A stretch of 64,000 nt of DNA from assembly GCF_000247695.1 (NCBI RefSeq), contig NW_004624734.1:37632104-37696103 (forward strand), read 5' to 3'. The position numbers and the translations under genes are program-made. Source of the stretch: Heterocephalus glaber (taxonomy: Eukaryota; Chordata; Mammalia; Rodentia; Bathyergidae). Every line of letters starts with the position of its first letter. The first letter of the stretch is position 1. Under the pieces are notes generated by a model, which was not told the origin of the DNA, made no database searches, and saw nothing but the letters and a program-made list of their open reading frames with translations. Shown here one piece after another: positions 1-10,559 of the stretch.

Positions 1-1711
1 ATTATAGTATCTTTTACTGTGGTTACAGAGTTGCCATGGTTATTGTTTATGTATTTTCTGAGATTAGATCTTTCCAGTAGAACACAATTTTGAAGGACTT
101 TCATTTGTAATTAAGGAATTGTTTTTAATGCTTTACACTTTAGACCAAAAAAAAAAATAAAAAGAAAAAGAAAAAACCCAGGAATGTAAAATCTTTTTTG
201 CTCATGTTCCTTACAGAATTCATTTATGTGATCTTGCAAAATAATGTATCCTCCCTGGCTCCCAGTGCCCCTGCCACTCAAGGGAGATGTTTGATTCTGA
301 GGTATAACCTGTCTCTTCAATGCAGAGCACATTTGTCCTCATTAGTAAGGTGTCTCAAGTATTTCCACCAAACCATTTTAAACTACAACTGCCTTGAAGG
401 GACCTTGGAGGCCAGAGCACCTTGCCAGTTCCTGTGGGAAGTCCTGCTGGCCAGGTCACCCTGGAAGCCAGCAAGCCCGCTCTGTGGGAATCCAAGCAAG
501 ATGGAACCCACTTTGAAGAGGCCATTTGCTTAGGGCTGATATTCTGTTTATAAAATGAAGTGTTGAAATAATTGTGCAGGGAGAGAAGAACAATGCCATG
601 AGCTGTTAAGACTAAGGCGTTGTGGCCAGAAAAACAACACGTGAAATTGGGATTGTCCAGTCTAGTAAGAAAGAAGTTTTCCAGTATTTAGGGAATTTTA
701 AAGTGAAAACATGGTTTGAGAAACCTGATTTAATTGTTAAAATCTGAAGTCATAAGGTAGCAGTAAGTTACTGTTATTTTCAGACCCTTGGGGGCCCTGA
801 GTCTTAATTTCCAGGGGCTCTCGGATCAAAACTACTTTTACAATAGTATAGTATTGTTTTATTTGTCCTTTTCACTGTATTGATTGATGTTTTACCATTC
901 ACCGTATTGATTGTAAAAGCAGTGGTGGTTAAAGTTAAAATTGCTCATGGGATATGGACATGTACCAGTTCCCCAAGATGAATGTAATTGTGTAATGCAA
1001 ATATAAACTCAAAACAGATGCTGCCGCCTTGGAGGGAATCAAGGTACACTGTTCAGCAGGTCAGGTAGTCATTGTATTTCCTCACTACTATGCACCTGTG
1101 ATTTCTAAAGCCTCTTTCCTTGGGAGGGTCCTGAAAAGACAGTAAAAATCATTCATTTCATTAAAATTTGACCCTGGAGCACACATCTTAAAAAATATTC
1201 TGCATAATGAAAGGGTAGTTTGCACAATTCCCATGGAGCACACGCTGAGGTACAGTAGTCACTGTGTGGAAAGACACTTGTACTGTGCTAGATTTTCTTT
1301 ATTTTCTTTTAATGGAAACATCTTTTTTACTTAACAGAACTAACCCACCAACCATGGTTACTAAGACTTCGTTATTTGGCTGATATTTTCTCTCAAACAA
1401 CAAGGAAACCAGTTGATAGTATTTATTATCACTGGTAGTATTAGGGCCTTCAAATCAAAATGTAGAATTAGAATTTTAGAAAGCCTGAATCTGTTTTGCA
1501 TCTGTTTCCTTGAGTGTTACAGCTTCCTAAAATTTAAAGCCTTATTTCTGGGTAAAGAATGTAATCTTTTTTTCTTTAAAAGATACTGCGTGATGAAATG
1601 TGTCAACATTGGAAAGATCTGTTTAATTCATTGAACCAGTATTTTCCAGTTGGCTATTCAGTGATATTAGGAATCCCTCGTGGATAATGATCCATTAAGA
1701 ATGCAAGGCAG
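1..1711 (+). other. PPP2R5E: PPP2R5E intron, 3' part (gene-free)
   Basis: This is AT-rich intronic sequence upstream of the first exon in view. I see no exon, RNA gene or intact mobile element in it. It contains an A-rich run at about 147-178 and, at about 956-1015, a short sequence related to two other copies in the window that look like L1 3' ends. The plus-strand frame at 198-533 (111 codons) resembles no family I know and I treat it as chance. Confidence 0.6.
956..1015 (+). repeat. L1 3'-end fragment (sense), copy 1 of 3
   Basis: The core acatgtaccagttccccaag, followed by a gaatgtaattgtgtaatgca-type stretch and then ataaac, recurs at about 35716-35790 and 63056-63140. The reverse complement of the antisense L1 3' end near 17440-17500 has the same arrangement (gtaccaactcccacaaggaa), so these copies are probably short L1 3' UTR tails. 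Confidence 0.45.
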
Positions 1712-1791
1712 GGGCTGGGGATTTAGCTCAGGGGTTCCACTGCCTGCTTCGCAAGCGCAAGGTCCCGAGTTCGACCCCTGGTACCAAAAAA
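1712..1791 (+). mobile_element. ID-like tRNA-derived SINE, sense
   Basis: The element starts ggggctggggatttagctca, has a B box (gagttcgacccc), and ends ggtacc plus an A tail. It is flanked by a perfect 15-bp target-site duplication (aagaatgcaaggcag at 1697-1711 and 1792-1806), which shows fairly recent L1-mediated insertion. Confidence 0.93.
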
Positions 1792-2285
1792 AAGAATGCA
1801 AGGCAGACAATTGGATTTAGTGTAAAGAAGTGTGAAGAATTCATTGGTACTCTTTCAGCTTCTGTATCGCAGCTAATCTTCAAGAAAATGACAATGTGTT
1901 GAATTTTAGTGTAGAATCAAAAGAGTACCCCCAATTATGTGACAAGATCAATAAAAAAACACTTTCCTTTTTTTTGCCCAACTACTAGATCTATAGAGCC
2001 TTGATTTTCTTTAGATACTTCAACCAAAACAATGTATCACAGCAGATTGAGTACAGAAGCAGATGAGAATCTGCCTTGTATTAAACCAGACATTAAAGAG
2101 ATTTACTAAAAAAGAAAACAATGCTTTTCTTATCAATAACTTTTTTTGCAAGTTATATTTACAAAAATGGGCCACTTATATTAACGTGTAATACATTTAA
2201 AATGAAATACTGTACCACTGCCATACATATCTTTAAATTTCTCAGTTTTGTTATATGTGGTACAATTATATATGTAATGTATAGA

Positions 2286-2334
2286 CTATATATATATATA
2301 TATATCTATATCTATATCTATATCTATATCTATC
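2286..2334. repeat. (AT)n / (ATCTAT)n microsatellite
   Basis: A pure TA run is followed by about five tatatc units. It is followed at about 2354 by a G9-type run. Simple sequence with no gene role apparent. Confidence 0.95.
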
Positions 2335-2439
2335 ATGTAAGTTAAACCTTTGCGGGGGGGGGTCCCTGTTAATTTTTAAGCATGAATGAGAGCTTTGCAA
2401 ATGCTGTTTTAGACAATATGACAGTTATTATGTGTACTA

Positions 2440-2595
2440 CATAGTAGTCACTGTGTAAAAGGTGTCATATGCAGTACCATATTTAATTTAGGAATTATCC
2501 CTATTAAAAAATTGAAATAGCATTTCAAAGAAATTAATATGTTAGAGTATGCAGCAAGAGATAGAGCTTGTCTTCCAGCCCACTGTCTTTTAAGA
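2440..2595 (-). mobile_element. MIR fragment, antisense (degenerate)
   Basis: The order of elements (catatttaattta, attatccctatt, then agcaagagatagagcttg) follows the reverse complement of the MIR core and 3' part. It is highly diverged, so the call is tentative. Confidence 0.4.
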
Positions 2596-2749
2596 ATACC
2601 AGTTTTAATACTGTTGTAGAGTATACCGGGACCTAAGTAACTTTTAACACAGATTTATTATGCAGAGAGAAAGAATAATCCCCCACTGTTTATCAGAATA
2701 GTCATTTGAAGTTGACTCTTTGCAGATGAGGATATTGTATTATACCAAC

Positions 2750-3230
2750 ATGTTTTTCTTGGGGATGTGTAAATTATCATAAACTTTTTGAAAAGAAGTT
2801 TGGCAATGAGTACCAGAAATCCTGAATGTTTGGGTGTCTTGATCTAGCAATTCCACATTTAAAAATAATTACCAATGAAACAATTAAAAAAGTGCACATC
2901 GTTGGATGTCTTATGATGCACAATGTAGCATGATTTCATAGAGAAATAATTGAGAAAACAGTTAAATGTCTGTGCATATAGGAGAGTGGCTAAATTAATT
3001 ATAAATAATGGAAATATTCATTATAAATTTTGTATACTTACAAGCTTCTTATAGCTACTAAGAATGATGACTTAATATTGTTGATTTAAATTGTTCAGTA
3101 TATTGTTTAAATGGCAAAGTTAGTTTGGCAAATTATATAAAGATACATTTATAGTACATTGGTATATTGTAGAAGGAAGTCTATATTAAAATATTAACAG
3201 TAGTTGTTTCTAAATGGTGAGATTATGAGG
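2750..3230 (+). mobile_element. Ancient L1 3' fragment (L1M-type), sense
   Basis: Landmarks of an old mammalian L1 3' end appear in order: agtttggcaatgag, tctagcaattccacattta, ggagagtggctaaattaatt, and the tail ending ...gtagttgtttctaaatggtg. No open frame remains. Confidence 0.6.
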
Positions 3231-3272
3231 GATTTTTTTTTTTGCTTTGTTTGGCCATGTTTCTTAATTTTT

Positions 3273-3365
3273 ATTTTATTTACTTATTTGGTATTGGAGA
3301 TGGAACTCAGGACCTTGCGCTTGCGAGGCAGGTGGCAGAACCACTGAGCTAAATCCCCAGCCCCA
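3273..3365 (-). mobile_element. ID-like SINE, antisense
   Basis: The reverse complement carries the ctggggatttagctcagtgg A box and the B box. A near-match duplication (cttaattttt at 3263, cctaattttt at 3366) flanks it. Confidence 0.88.
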
Positions 3366-3399
3366 CCTAATTTTTGTTTTTGACAGTAGAAAACAATAG

Positions 3400-3449
3400 C
3401 AACTGTAAATAAAATAGCAACAATAAATCAACTGTAAATAAAATAGCAA
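3400..3449. repeat. 21-bp direct duplication
   Basis: Two perfect 21-bp copies (3400-3420 and 3429-3449, beginning caactgtaaata) are separated by 8 bp. It lies just downstream of the antisense SINE and is probably a local replication duplication. Confidence 0.85.
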
Positions 3450-3593
3450 TAAAAAAAACTAGTATGGCTCATTGATTGATATTAATACTTAGTTTCCTAA
3501 GTCCTATCAGTTTTAGTGTAATAAACTTTATGTTTTTTAGTGTTATTCTTAGTGAATTATAATTTGAAATTAACTATAATCTGTTTGTTGCAG

Positions 3594-3686
3594 CTTGTAT
3601 ATGAATTTTTCATACGATTTTTGGAAAGCCAAGAATTCCAACCCAGCATTGCCAAAAAGTACATAGATCAGAAATTTGTATTGCAG
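3594..3686 (+). CDS. PPP2R5E: PPP2R5E coding exon (about residues 153-183)
   Basis: This exon encodes 31 residues starting [15 protein letters not shown] and ending KFVLQ, part of the HEAT-like repeat fold of B56-epsilon. B56 subunits are the substrate-selecting third subunit of PP2A, bound to the scaffold A and catalytic C subunits. The acceptor is tttgttgcag and the donor cag|gtaaga; both introns are phase 0. The exon is 93 bp, a multiple of three. The sequence matches the mammalian protein as I recall it at every residue. Upstream exons lie outside the window, so this is not the start of the protein. The next exon is 25.7 kb away. Confidence 0.97.
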
Positions 3687-3826
3687 GTAAGACAATTCTT
3701 ATGAATGTTTTTCTTTGTTACAGAGTTGACACTTTGTCTCATAGTCTCTTGGGTGTTTGTATAAAAAAGCTCTCAAAATGACAGTTGTCTCACCTTGTAA
3801 ACAACTACATACACAAGTTAGCTTTT

Positions 3827-3914
3827 TGTTGTTGTTGTTGGTACCGGGGATCGAACTCGGATCCTTGAGCTTGCGCAGCAGATGGCGAAACCACTGAGCT
3901 AAATTCCCCGTCCG
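3827..3914 (-). mobile_element. ID-like SINE, antisense
   Basis: A (TTG)n-rich tail is followed by ggtaccggggatcgaactcg and ctgagctaaattcccc. The 10-bp duplication gttagctttt flanks it (3817-3826 and 3915-3924). Confidence 0.93.
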
Positions 3915-4568
3915 AGTTAGCTTTTGTTATTGCCCCTTAAATGTAATAGGAACCTCTTTAACTTATTTCTGATAGAAATTAATTACATTTGAAACAGCCA
4001 AGAATGCTAATGCCTAAATCCCTGAAGTTTTCTTTCTTAAAGTTAATTATAAAGGAATTTCATTTATATAACCCTGGTTTGTGTGAATATTTATATAGCT
4101 TTGAAACTTAGGTTTGCATTAAAAATTCTTAAAGAACATTGGATCTCTTAAAACTGGGCAGAGAAGCTCAGATTACTGAGCAAAAATAACCTTTAATAAA
4201 TGAATGAAGTAAGAGTACCACGAAATTACTCAGTTGAATAGTTTAAAATGTTCCTGAGGGGATTAACGCTAACCTATCCATTTGGAACATCTCCAGGAAC
4301 ATATATTTCCTGACTTCTCATTTTATAACCATGGATGACACCCTCCTTTTTTCATGATTCTGTACTTGGGGAATTTTTGCGTCACTGAATTGTACCTCCT
4401 TGCTCATATTGTTGATCTTCATCCCTAAAAATGGACACGTGCCACATTAGTGTATAGACTATTGAAGCTCCTTTCTGAGTGATTTACAGGGTGCCTCATA
4501 GGGCAAACTCCGTATCTCATCTCCTTATGAACCAATAAGCAGAACTTCTCATTAAAAACATTACACTG

Positions 4569-4650
4569 CTGGGGATTTAGCTCAGTGGTTCCGCCGCCTG
4601 CCTTGCAAGCACAAGGACCCGAGTTTGATTCCCAGTACCAAAAAAAACAA
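4569..4650 (+). mobile_element. ID-like SINE, sense
   Basis: ctggggatttagctcagtgg is followed by ccgccgcctgccttgcaagc and cagtaccaaaaaaaac. A near-match duplication (attacactg / attacattg) surrounds it. Confidence 0.9.
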
Positions 4651-7208
4651 ATTACATTGGCAGAAGGTTGATCTCCTTTCTTTACCAGAACAAAAGCTGA
4701 TAACCCTGATGGCCTCATTCCTTTCCTTAATTAAATTAATAAATTTTGGGATTTGGGATAGGTGGATGAGCCACAGCTGACTCTTGGACTGTTTTGACAT
4801 TTGAAACATCGCCTTGTGATAGTGTTCAATCCAAGGAAGTACCGCCAGAAGGGCGCTCTGAGCCTTGCCTGCATGGGAGTGGTGGTGCTGGAGAGCACCT
4901 GCATACCCCATTCCACCAGCCACAGGCCCATTGTCCGCTGTGCTCTCCTCCTCGAGGACTCAGGCCTGCACTGGTGATCCTAGCTCCACCTTAGTGCAGG
5001 AGGCTTCACTCGGGCCAGCACTGCCAGTGCTGTTTCTGCCTGAGACCATGTTCTCCATTCCACCCACCCGGTTTCATTTGTCAGTTTGAAGCCTTCCATA
5101 TCTCTGGGGTGTCTGTCGTCAAGTGTGACATGGACGTCTGAACAGTGCCCAGAGCCTGGTCAGGCCAGTACAGCTTGGTTAGGCTTCCTGCTCGTCGCTG
5201 GGACTCTGGATTTCTTACAGGGAGGGTCTCAGCATTTCTTGCTGTTGCGTGACCTTGCCAATTCATGTTAAGCTGTGGTCTGAACTGACTTCTAATTGAC
5301 CTAAAGCCATGTTTTCCCTTGTTTTTATTTTGTTATGCTACTTTAACAAAAAATCTTTATGTAGGATTTGACATCCTTTTTTCTCTCTTCTACCTTATTC
5401 ACTGTGTGTTGCATGTTAATGACATCTGTAATCTGCTTCTATTATTGGCCTTATTCAAGCCACTGATTACATCTGTTAAAACTAGCCAGAGGCCTGGGCC
5501 TTGGATTTAGAAATTCTTTACTTTAAAAAAGATTCATTAATCAATGGTCTTTGAATTTTGTCTTTGAGCCAATTAGAAATTTACTCTGATAGGTTATTGT
5601 TCTTCCCGAAGTTCTTAGGTTTGTTTGTAAGGAGAGCATAGAAACTTGGTAAGAAGGTGTGGTAAAAGTCAGGACTTCATGTTTACAGCGTTCCCCACAT
5701 CTAGGAACTGTGATTTTATTATAAAAAGGAATTCCATCATCTGCCATGTGATACATTAGTGAACTTCCGGTGGCTGCTGTGTTTGATCTTGCCCTAAGTG
5801 CTATAAACTACACAGGATTATTCATCGGTCCTAAAGTTTTGCCAAACAAAGGTAATAAAGTATGAACAGTAAAGTTCATTTATATAGTTTATGTTTTCGT
5901 TCCCTTCTTCATTTTTCCAACCTTTACCTCCCCCTGCTTCCCTTTCTCTACTCTTTAGTCTGTTGGCAGTTCTGTGGGGTCCCCGCGCCTTCCAGGAGTA
6001 AGGCCTCCATTCCCCCTGACTTCCAAGCTGCTTGCCTCGGTGGCTTGGTCCTGGCTTGGGTCCTTTTGGGAATGGGTGGGCCTTGCAGCCTGAGGAGTTA
6101 GTGCTGCTGTTTTACCCCATTACCCCATCCTGTCCCCCCCTGCAAGCCTCTCCTGTCCCTGAGCTGGCATCTCCTTCCCACTTCTGCACACTGTGCAGGT
6201 CTTGTTCACACTGCCACCTTTTCTCCGCTTGCTTCTCTATGCTTGGGCTCCCATGGTGTCACCTGATCCTAGTATATTTTACACCCAAGCCTAGTTCTCT
6301 TGTGACATAGAAGCCCTCATACTTTTTAAATCAGGAGGAGATTTAACTTGTTCCTTTCCTTTGGGCAAACTTCTTATTTCTTATAGATTCTTAATGATCA
6401 CAGAAAAGAGTTTTGATGTTTTCACCTCACAACTTCTTTATAGAGTGAGACATAATTTATTCTACTTATGAAATTTAAATTTATTTTCTATAGTAACTAG
6501 ATGCATTCTTTACATTTGTTTCCTACCTCTCATCCTTCTGTGTCAATGAATTTAAAACTAAAATAAGAATTGAGCTACTTTGCTATTAGATGCTGGAAAG
6601 TTAGAGAGCTCTGGGTTTGAATCCTGAGTCCCTGTTTACTGTGAGTACATCTTAGGAGCTGAAGGTGGAGCTATGGAAATGGAAGAAACCGCATTCAAAC
6701 CTTCACCCTTCTGTCTACTTGCAGTGCAGCCGCAAGCTGCACATGTACTGGAATCCTAAGCCTGAGTGTCTCCATTCAGGACTCGAGGGTGATGGGATGA
6801 GAGACTCTTAAATAATATGGGAGCGCCCCCAAGGTGACAACTGTTAAGTCTTTTTAGTTCACTTGAGAGTATGGGTACAAATAAAGCATCCCTGCCTTCA
6901 TTCTTAAGCACAGTGAAAGTCTTAGGCACATGATTGATTGTTCATTACTCTGAGATTTGGTGTCTTCTTTAATAAAATGATATGAGACATGTCTATTCTA
7001 AGTCACAAGGAGACTTGTTGGGAGACGAAATGATTTGTTTAAAATGTCTGCTTTTGTCATGTGAGTGGCATAGTAGTTGCTCATTAAATATGAATTTCTC
7101 TTTACACATCCTCCTTATATTACTATCTGTCCACACTGGTAGGATCTTTTTCTTGATTGCAGTATTAATTTTAAAATCTTCGTCTTTTGAAACATTTTTT
7201 TGAGTGTT
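4651..7208 (+). other. Intronic stretch without recognised elements
   Basis: I see no exon or confidently classifiable repeat here. Short frames at 4425-4923 (minus) run through the neighbouring SINE and are spurious. 5860-6300 is pyrimidine-rich with short open frames of no recognised family. Confidence 0.5.
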
Positions 7209-7276
7209 GGTGAAGACTGAAACCAAGGCATTGTGCATGCTAAGCATTGCTCTACCACTGAGCTACATCCTTAGCC
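7209..7276 (-). mobile_element. Old ID/dID-type SINE fragment, antisense
   Basis: It reads aaccaaggcattgtgcatgc, then ctctaccactgagctacatcc. The acatcc ending and gcatgctaagc motif set this older class apart from the young aaatccc ID copies in the window. Confidence 0.65.
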
Positions 7277-7498
7277 TTGAAATAAAACTTAAAAATGATA
7301 TGAAACTTACAATAAAATCTTGCAAAGCAGACTCAAGTAAGGGCAGAAATGTAACATGTTCCTATATGGGAAAACTTGCTATCAAGAAGATATCCATATA
7401 ATCTCCAAGTTAATTGATGTATTTAGTGTAGTTCTGATTAAAATTTTAGTAGCTTTTTATTTGAAATTTCAGTTCATGAAGCAAATTTTTGAGAAAAA

Positions 7499-7566
7499 TG
7501 ACTAATGATAGAGTACTTTACCTATCAAATAATAAAATTCTTTGATCCTTAGCACTCCAAAAAAAT
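7499..7566 (+). mobile_element. Degenerate old ID-type fragment, sense
   Basis: gatagagtactttacctat is followed by cttagcactccaaaaaaat, resembling the gtagagtgcttgcctagcat ... cctagcac order of the older ID class. Weak call. Confidence 0.35.
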
Positions 7567-7773
7567 TACAGTAAAACATACTATAAAGGTATTTAATTAA
7601 GACTGTGGTGTTGAAACAGCAGACTGGAATGTAAAATCACCTGGGTGAACATTCTTCTGAGTATGCCATAAAACCCATAAGAAAATGAACTAATGAATAA
7701 GTAAATACGTAGGCATAAACATACATATATACAGTAAGTAAATTGATATAATTGTTCTGAAGAGCAAGTTTTG

Positions 7774-7873
7774 TATTTTTTTGCTGTTGTTGTTGGTACC
7801 GGGGATTGAACTCAAGACCTTGCACTTGCCAGGCAGGCGCTGTGCCACTGAGCTAACTCCCAGGCCCTCTTAC
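7774..7873 (-). mobile_element. ID-like SINE, antisense
   Basis: A T-rich tail is followed by ggtaccggggattgaactca and ccactgagctaactcccagg. The 9-bp duplication caagttttg flanks it (7765-7773 and 7874-7882). Confidence 0.92.
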
Positions 7874-8015
7874 CAAGTTTTGACTCAGCAGTTCAGTAAG
7901 AAAGAATCAGCTGTGTACATAGCAATGAACATACAAAGATATTGAATGCATCATTGTTAATAAGTTGTTCCTCAGTAGGAGTTGGTTGAATAAACTTGTG
8001 AACATTCGTACAGTG

Positions 8016-8095
8016 CAGTGGTGTCGAATCTATGGCATGCGTGCTGCAGTGGGCTGTTTGGGTTATTGAAAGCTCTGAAAGGTTTGCCATTGCTG
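8016..8095. mobile_element. 80-bp hAT-type MITE
   Basis: The ends are cagtggtgtcgaa and ...tttgccattgctg, an imperfect terminal inverted repeat (CAGnnnTGnCnAA on both strands). It is flanked by an 8-bp duplication with one mismatch (gtacagtg 8008-8015, gtatagtg 8096-8103). An 8-bp duplication and a CAG-starting inverted repeat are hallmarks of hAT elements. The body motif atctatggcatgcgtgc resembles ends of Charlie-type elements. Confidence 0.6.
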
Positions 8096-8611
8096 GTATA
8101 GTGCAGTATTCATTAGTTAGTAGAAAGAATGTGATAGGGCTTTCTATGATCTACTAAGTGTAACATGCATGCTGTGGAACATGGTAGTTTTTGAGCCTGT
8201 GCCTGTTATTTTAAGGAAGAAGGATGTTTGCATTTTTGTTGTAGTCTAGTTGTGTTGCTATGACAGTTCGTTAGTTAACCCTTACCCAGAAAGGTGTACT
8301 CCAAGACGCTCTAACGCTGTCAGTGGATGTTGAGCCTGCATATAAGACCTGTGGTACAGTGACGGTTGGTCTTAAAACTTAGATGGCCACTAAGTGATGA
8401 GCGGGTGGTTATCTGTACAGTGCAGATATGCTGTGCTCAGGATGGTGAACAGCTAGCACAGGATGAAGGGGGACAGTGGAAGATTTCCTCATGCTTCTCA
8501 GTGACATGCAGTTTAAAATTTATGAAGTTTTTATTGTTGGAATTTAATCTTTTCAGATCATGGTTGACTGTGGGTGACTGGAAACAGAAGTGTGGTGGGG
8601 TAGGGGCCTAG

Positions 8612-8840
8612 TGTGCCTGAGACTGCGTAGTTTATAAAGAACAAACATTCATTTCTTAACCAGTTTTGGAATCTGGGAAGTCCAGGATCAAGTGTTGGCA
8701 TCCATGATGGCTGTATGGCTCTGTCCTCCCGTGGCAGAGGGTGCAAAGGCAGAGTCCGGATCCATTCCCACGGTCCCTTTGTGTGGTGGCATAGTCCATT
8801 CATGAGGGTCCTCAAAGGCCACCTCCCAGCACTGTTCTTT
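8612..8840 (-). mobile_element. MaLR-type LTR fragment, antisense
   Basis: The opening tgagactgcgtagtttataaagaac and the later ccattcatgagggtcctc follow the reverse complement of mammalian MaLR LTR 3' and middle parts. It is truncated and diverged. Confidence 0.5.
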
Positions 8841-9056
8841 GAGGGTTAAGTTGAGGAAACATGAACTTTGGGTGACATTTTCAACTGTAGCAACATGCAT
8901 TAACAAATTTGGAAGGAGATATATCAGACTGCTTTTAATTGCCTGGAAGGGTGTGCTTACATCTTCATGTATCATATATATGATGATCTTTAGTTTCTAT
9001 TTTAAAAGGGTGATAGAAAAATATGGGGAACATTTGAGTTTAAAAAACCTTGTTAC

Positions 9057-9096
9057 AGCAAGGACCCAAGTTCGATCTCCGGTACCAAAAAAAACC
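9057..9096 (+). mobile_element. 5'-truncated ID-like SINE, sense
   Basis: Only the last part remains: cagcaaggacccaagttcga, tctccggtacc and an A-rich tail. The A-box half is missing. Confidence 0.75.
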
Positions 9097-9159
9097 CCCA
9101 CTTGTTAAAGTTAAAAATACATTGTCAAAACCATGGGATAAATGTGTTGCTAGGGTTGG

Positions 9160-9232
9160 AGAATATTTTGAGGTAGATTAGTGGCAGTGTGTCTTTAATA
9201 TATTTTTTAGTTTAAACATTACCGGTATTTTT
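9160..9232 (+). repeat. Unassigned interspersed repeat, copy A
   Basis: gagaatattttgaggtagat followed by cagtgtgtcttt aligns by eye with copies at 9495-9571 and 55353-55431. I could not name the family. Confidence 0.45.
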
Positions 9233-9494
9233 TGATAACACTGCATTGAACAGATATTTATGACCATTTCTGTCAACATTATTGTGTGTCTGCATCCACC
9301 TTATTTACTGGATCTGTACCATGTGATCTCTAGCTCTTTCCCAAAGTCAAAATAGCCATGAAAGGTAAACATTTTGAATGGATTTAGGACATTGAGGCAG
9401 CCATGTTAGCCCAATTAAATATACTCTGGAAAGAGGGCTTCCAGAACTGCTTCACCAACTGGCAAGAGCGATGAGATAATTGTGTTCAAAGTGA

Positions 9495-9571
9495 GAGGAA
9501 TGTTTTGAGGGGGATTAATGACAATGTGTCTTTAGTAATTAAAAAAAAATTTTTAGACATTCACCATGTAT
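9495..9571 (+). repeat. Unassigned interspersed repeat, copy B
   Basis: gaggaatgttttgaggggga, then gacaatgtgtctttagtaat. It is the closest match to copy C at 55353; upstream bases also align with those before copy A. Confidence 0.5.
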
Positions 9572-9864
9572 TAACACCTCATATATTGCATTTAAAGATA
9601 ATGAGTATAATGTCATAAAAGAATTACAAGAAGGTTTTGATTACAAGTGTATTCTCATTTTATTGCTTTGCATTTTTCATAAAGCTCTGCTGATTTTGTG
9701 CAGTAGCCTTCCTAAGACTGTTTTTGGAGGACTGCATCATTTTCTTATTCCCAATATTTATTATATTTCCTTCCTGTCAGCATCTGGATATGTCCTTTTA
9801 AAATATGAAGCTGATGTGTTGTCTCTGGAGACTTTTTACTTGGAGTTTTCATCTACATTCAGAA

Positions 9865-10030
9865 GCAGTATAGATTGATGATTGAGTGTAAAGACTGGTT
9901 TGAAGCAAGTTATGTGACACCTTCATGCCTCACTTTTCTCATCTGGAGAGTAGATCCAAAATAACCATAATAACAACAGCAGTAATTACAATGTAAAGTT
10001 GTAGAGATGTAATGAGTAAACATTCCAGAA
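9865..10030 (+). mobile_element. MIR SINE, sense
   Basis: The MIR core order is visible: agcaagttatgtgacacctt, catgcctcacttttctcatct, then an A/T-rich ataataac stretch. It is diverged but ordered correctly. Confidence 0.6.
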
Positions 10031-10152
10031 GTCCCTAGAAGAAACAGTTTCTCTCACCCTGGGTGATGGTTCAAAAACTGTGCTGTCTGTCTCTAATACT
10101 TTGATTAGTATCAACTCTTGTTTTGAGAACCTTTAGCTGTATTTTCATTATT

Positions 10153-10238
10153 CTCCCTTTTTTTTGGTACCAGGGATCGAACTCAGGACTTTGCGCTTGC
10201 GAGGCAGGCGCTGGAACCACTGAGATAAATTCCCAGCC
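10153..10238 (-). mobile_element. ID-like SINE, antisense
   Basis: ggtaccagggatcgaactca is followed by ccactgagataaattcccag. A perfect 16-bp duplication (ctgtattttcattatt) flanks it at 10137-10152 and 10239-10254. Confidence 0.95.
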
Positions 10239-10559
10239 CTGTATTTTCATTATTAGCTTCAGTCTAGAAAGTCGTATGGTGGTAGTCTATCATATCTTCC
10301 CTCACATGTTACAGATTATTTGAACTCTGAATCTTACTTTAAAAATCACTGGTGTCCTTTGGACTCTACGTACCTGGCTCTTCCCTGGCTGTCAGGCCTC
10401 TTAGATGTTACCTATGGCATCGTCTATGCCTGGGTTCTTATCAGTTCAACTCTGCTGATCAGTTTCTCCCAATCAGTGTTGGAAGTGAGTGTTTATTATG
10501 TCTGAAAGCCAGGGATAGCACATCCACATTTTTAGGAAATACCTAATGAAGTCTTCCAG

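Noticed and set aside
1712..1791. tRNA-like A and B boxes that could suggest a tRNA gene
   Set aside because: The copy has an A tail and a target-site duplication, and many near-identical copies occur in the window. It is a SINE, not a tRNA gene with a cloverleaf.
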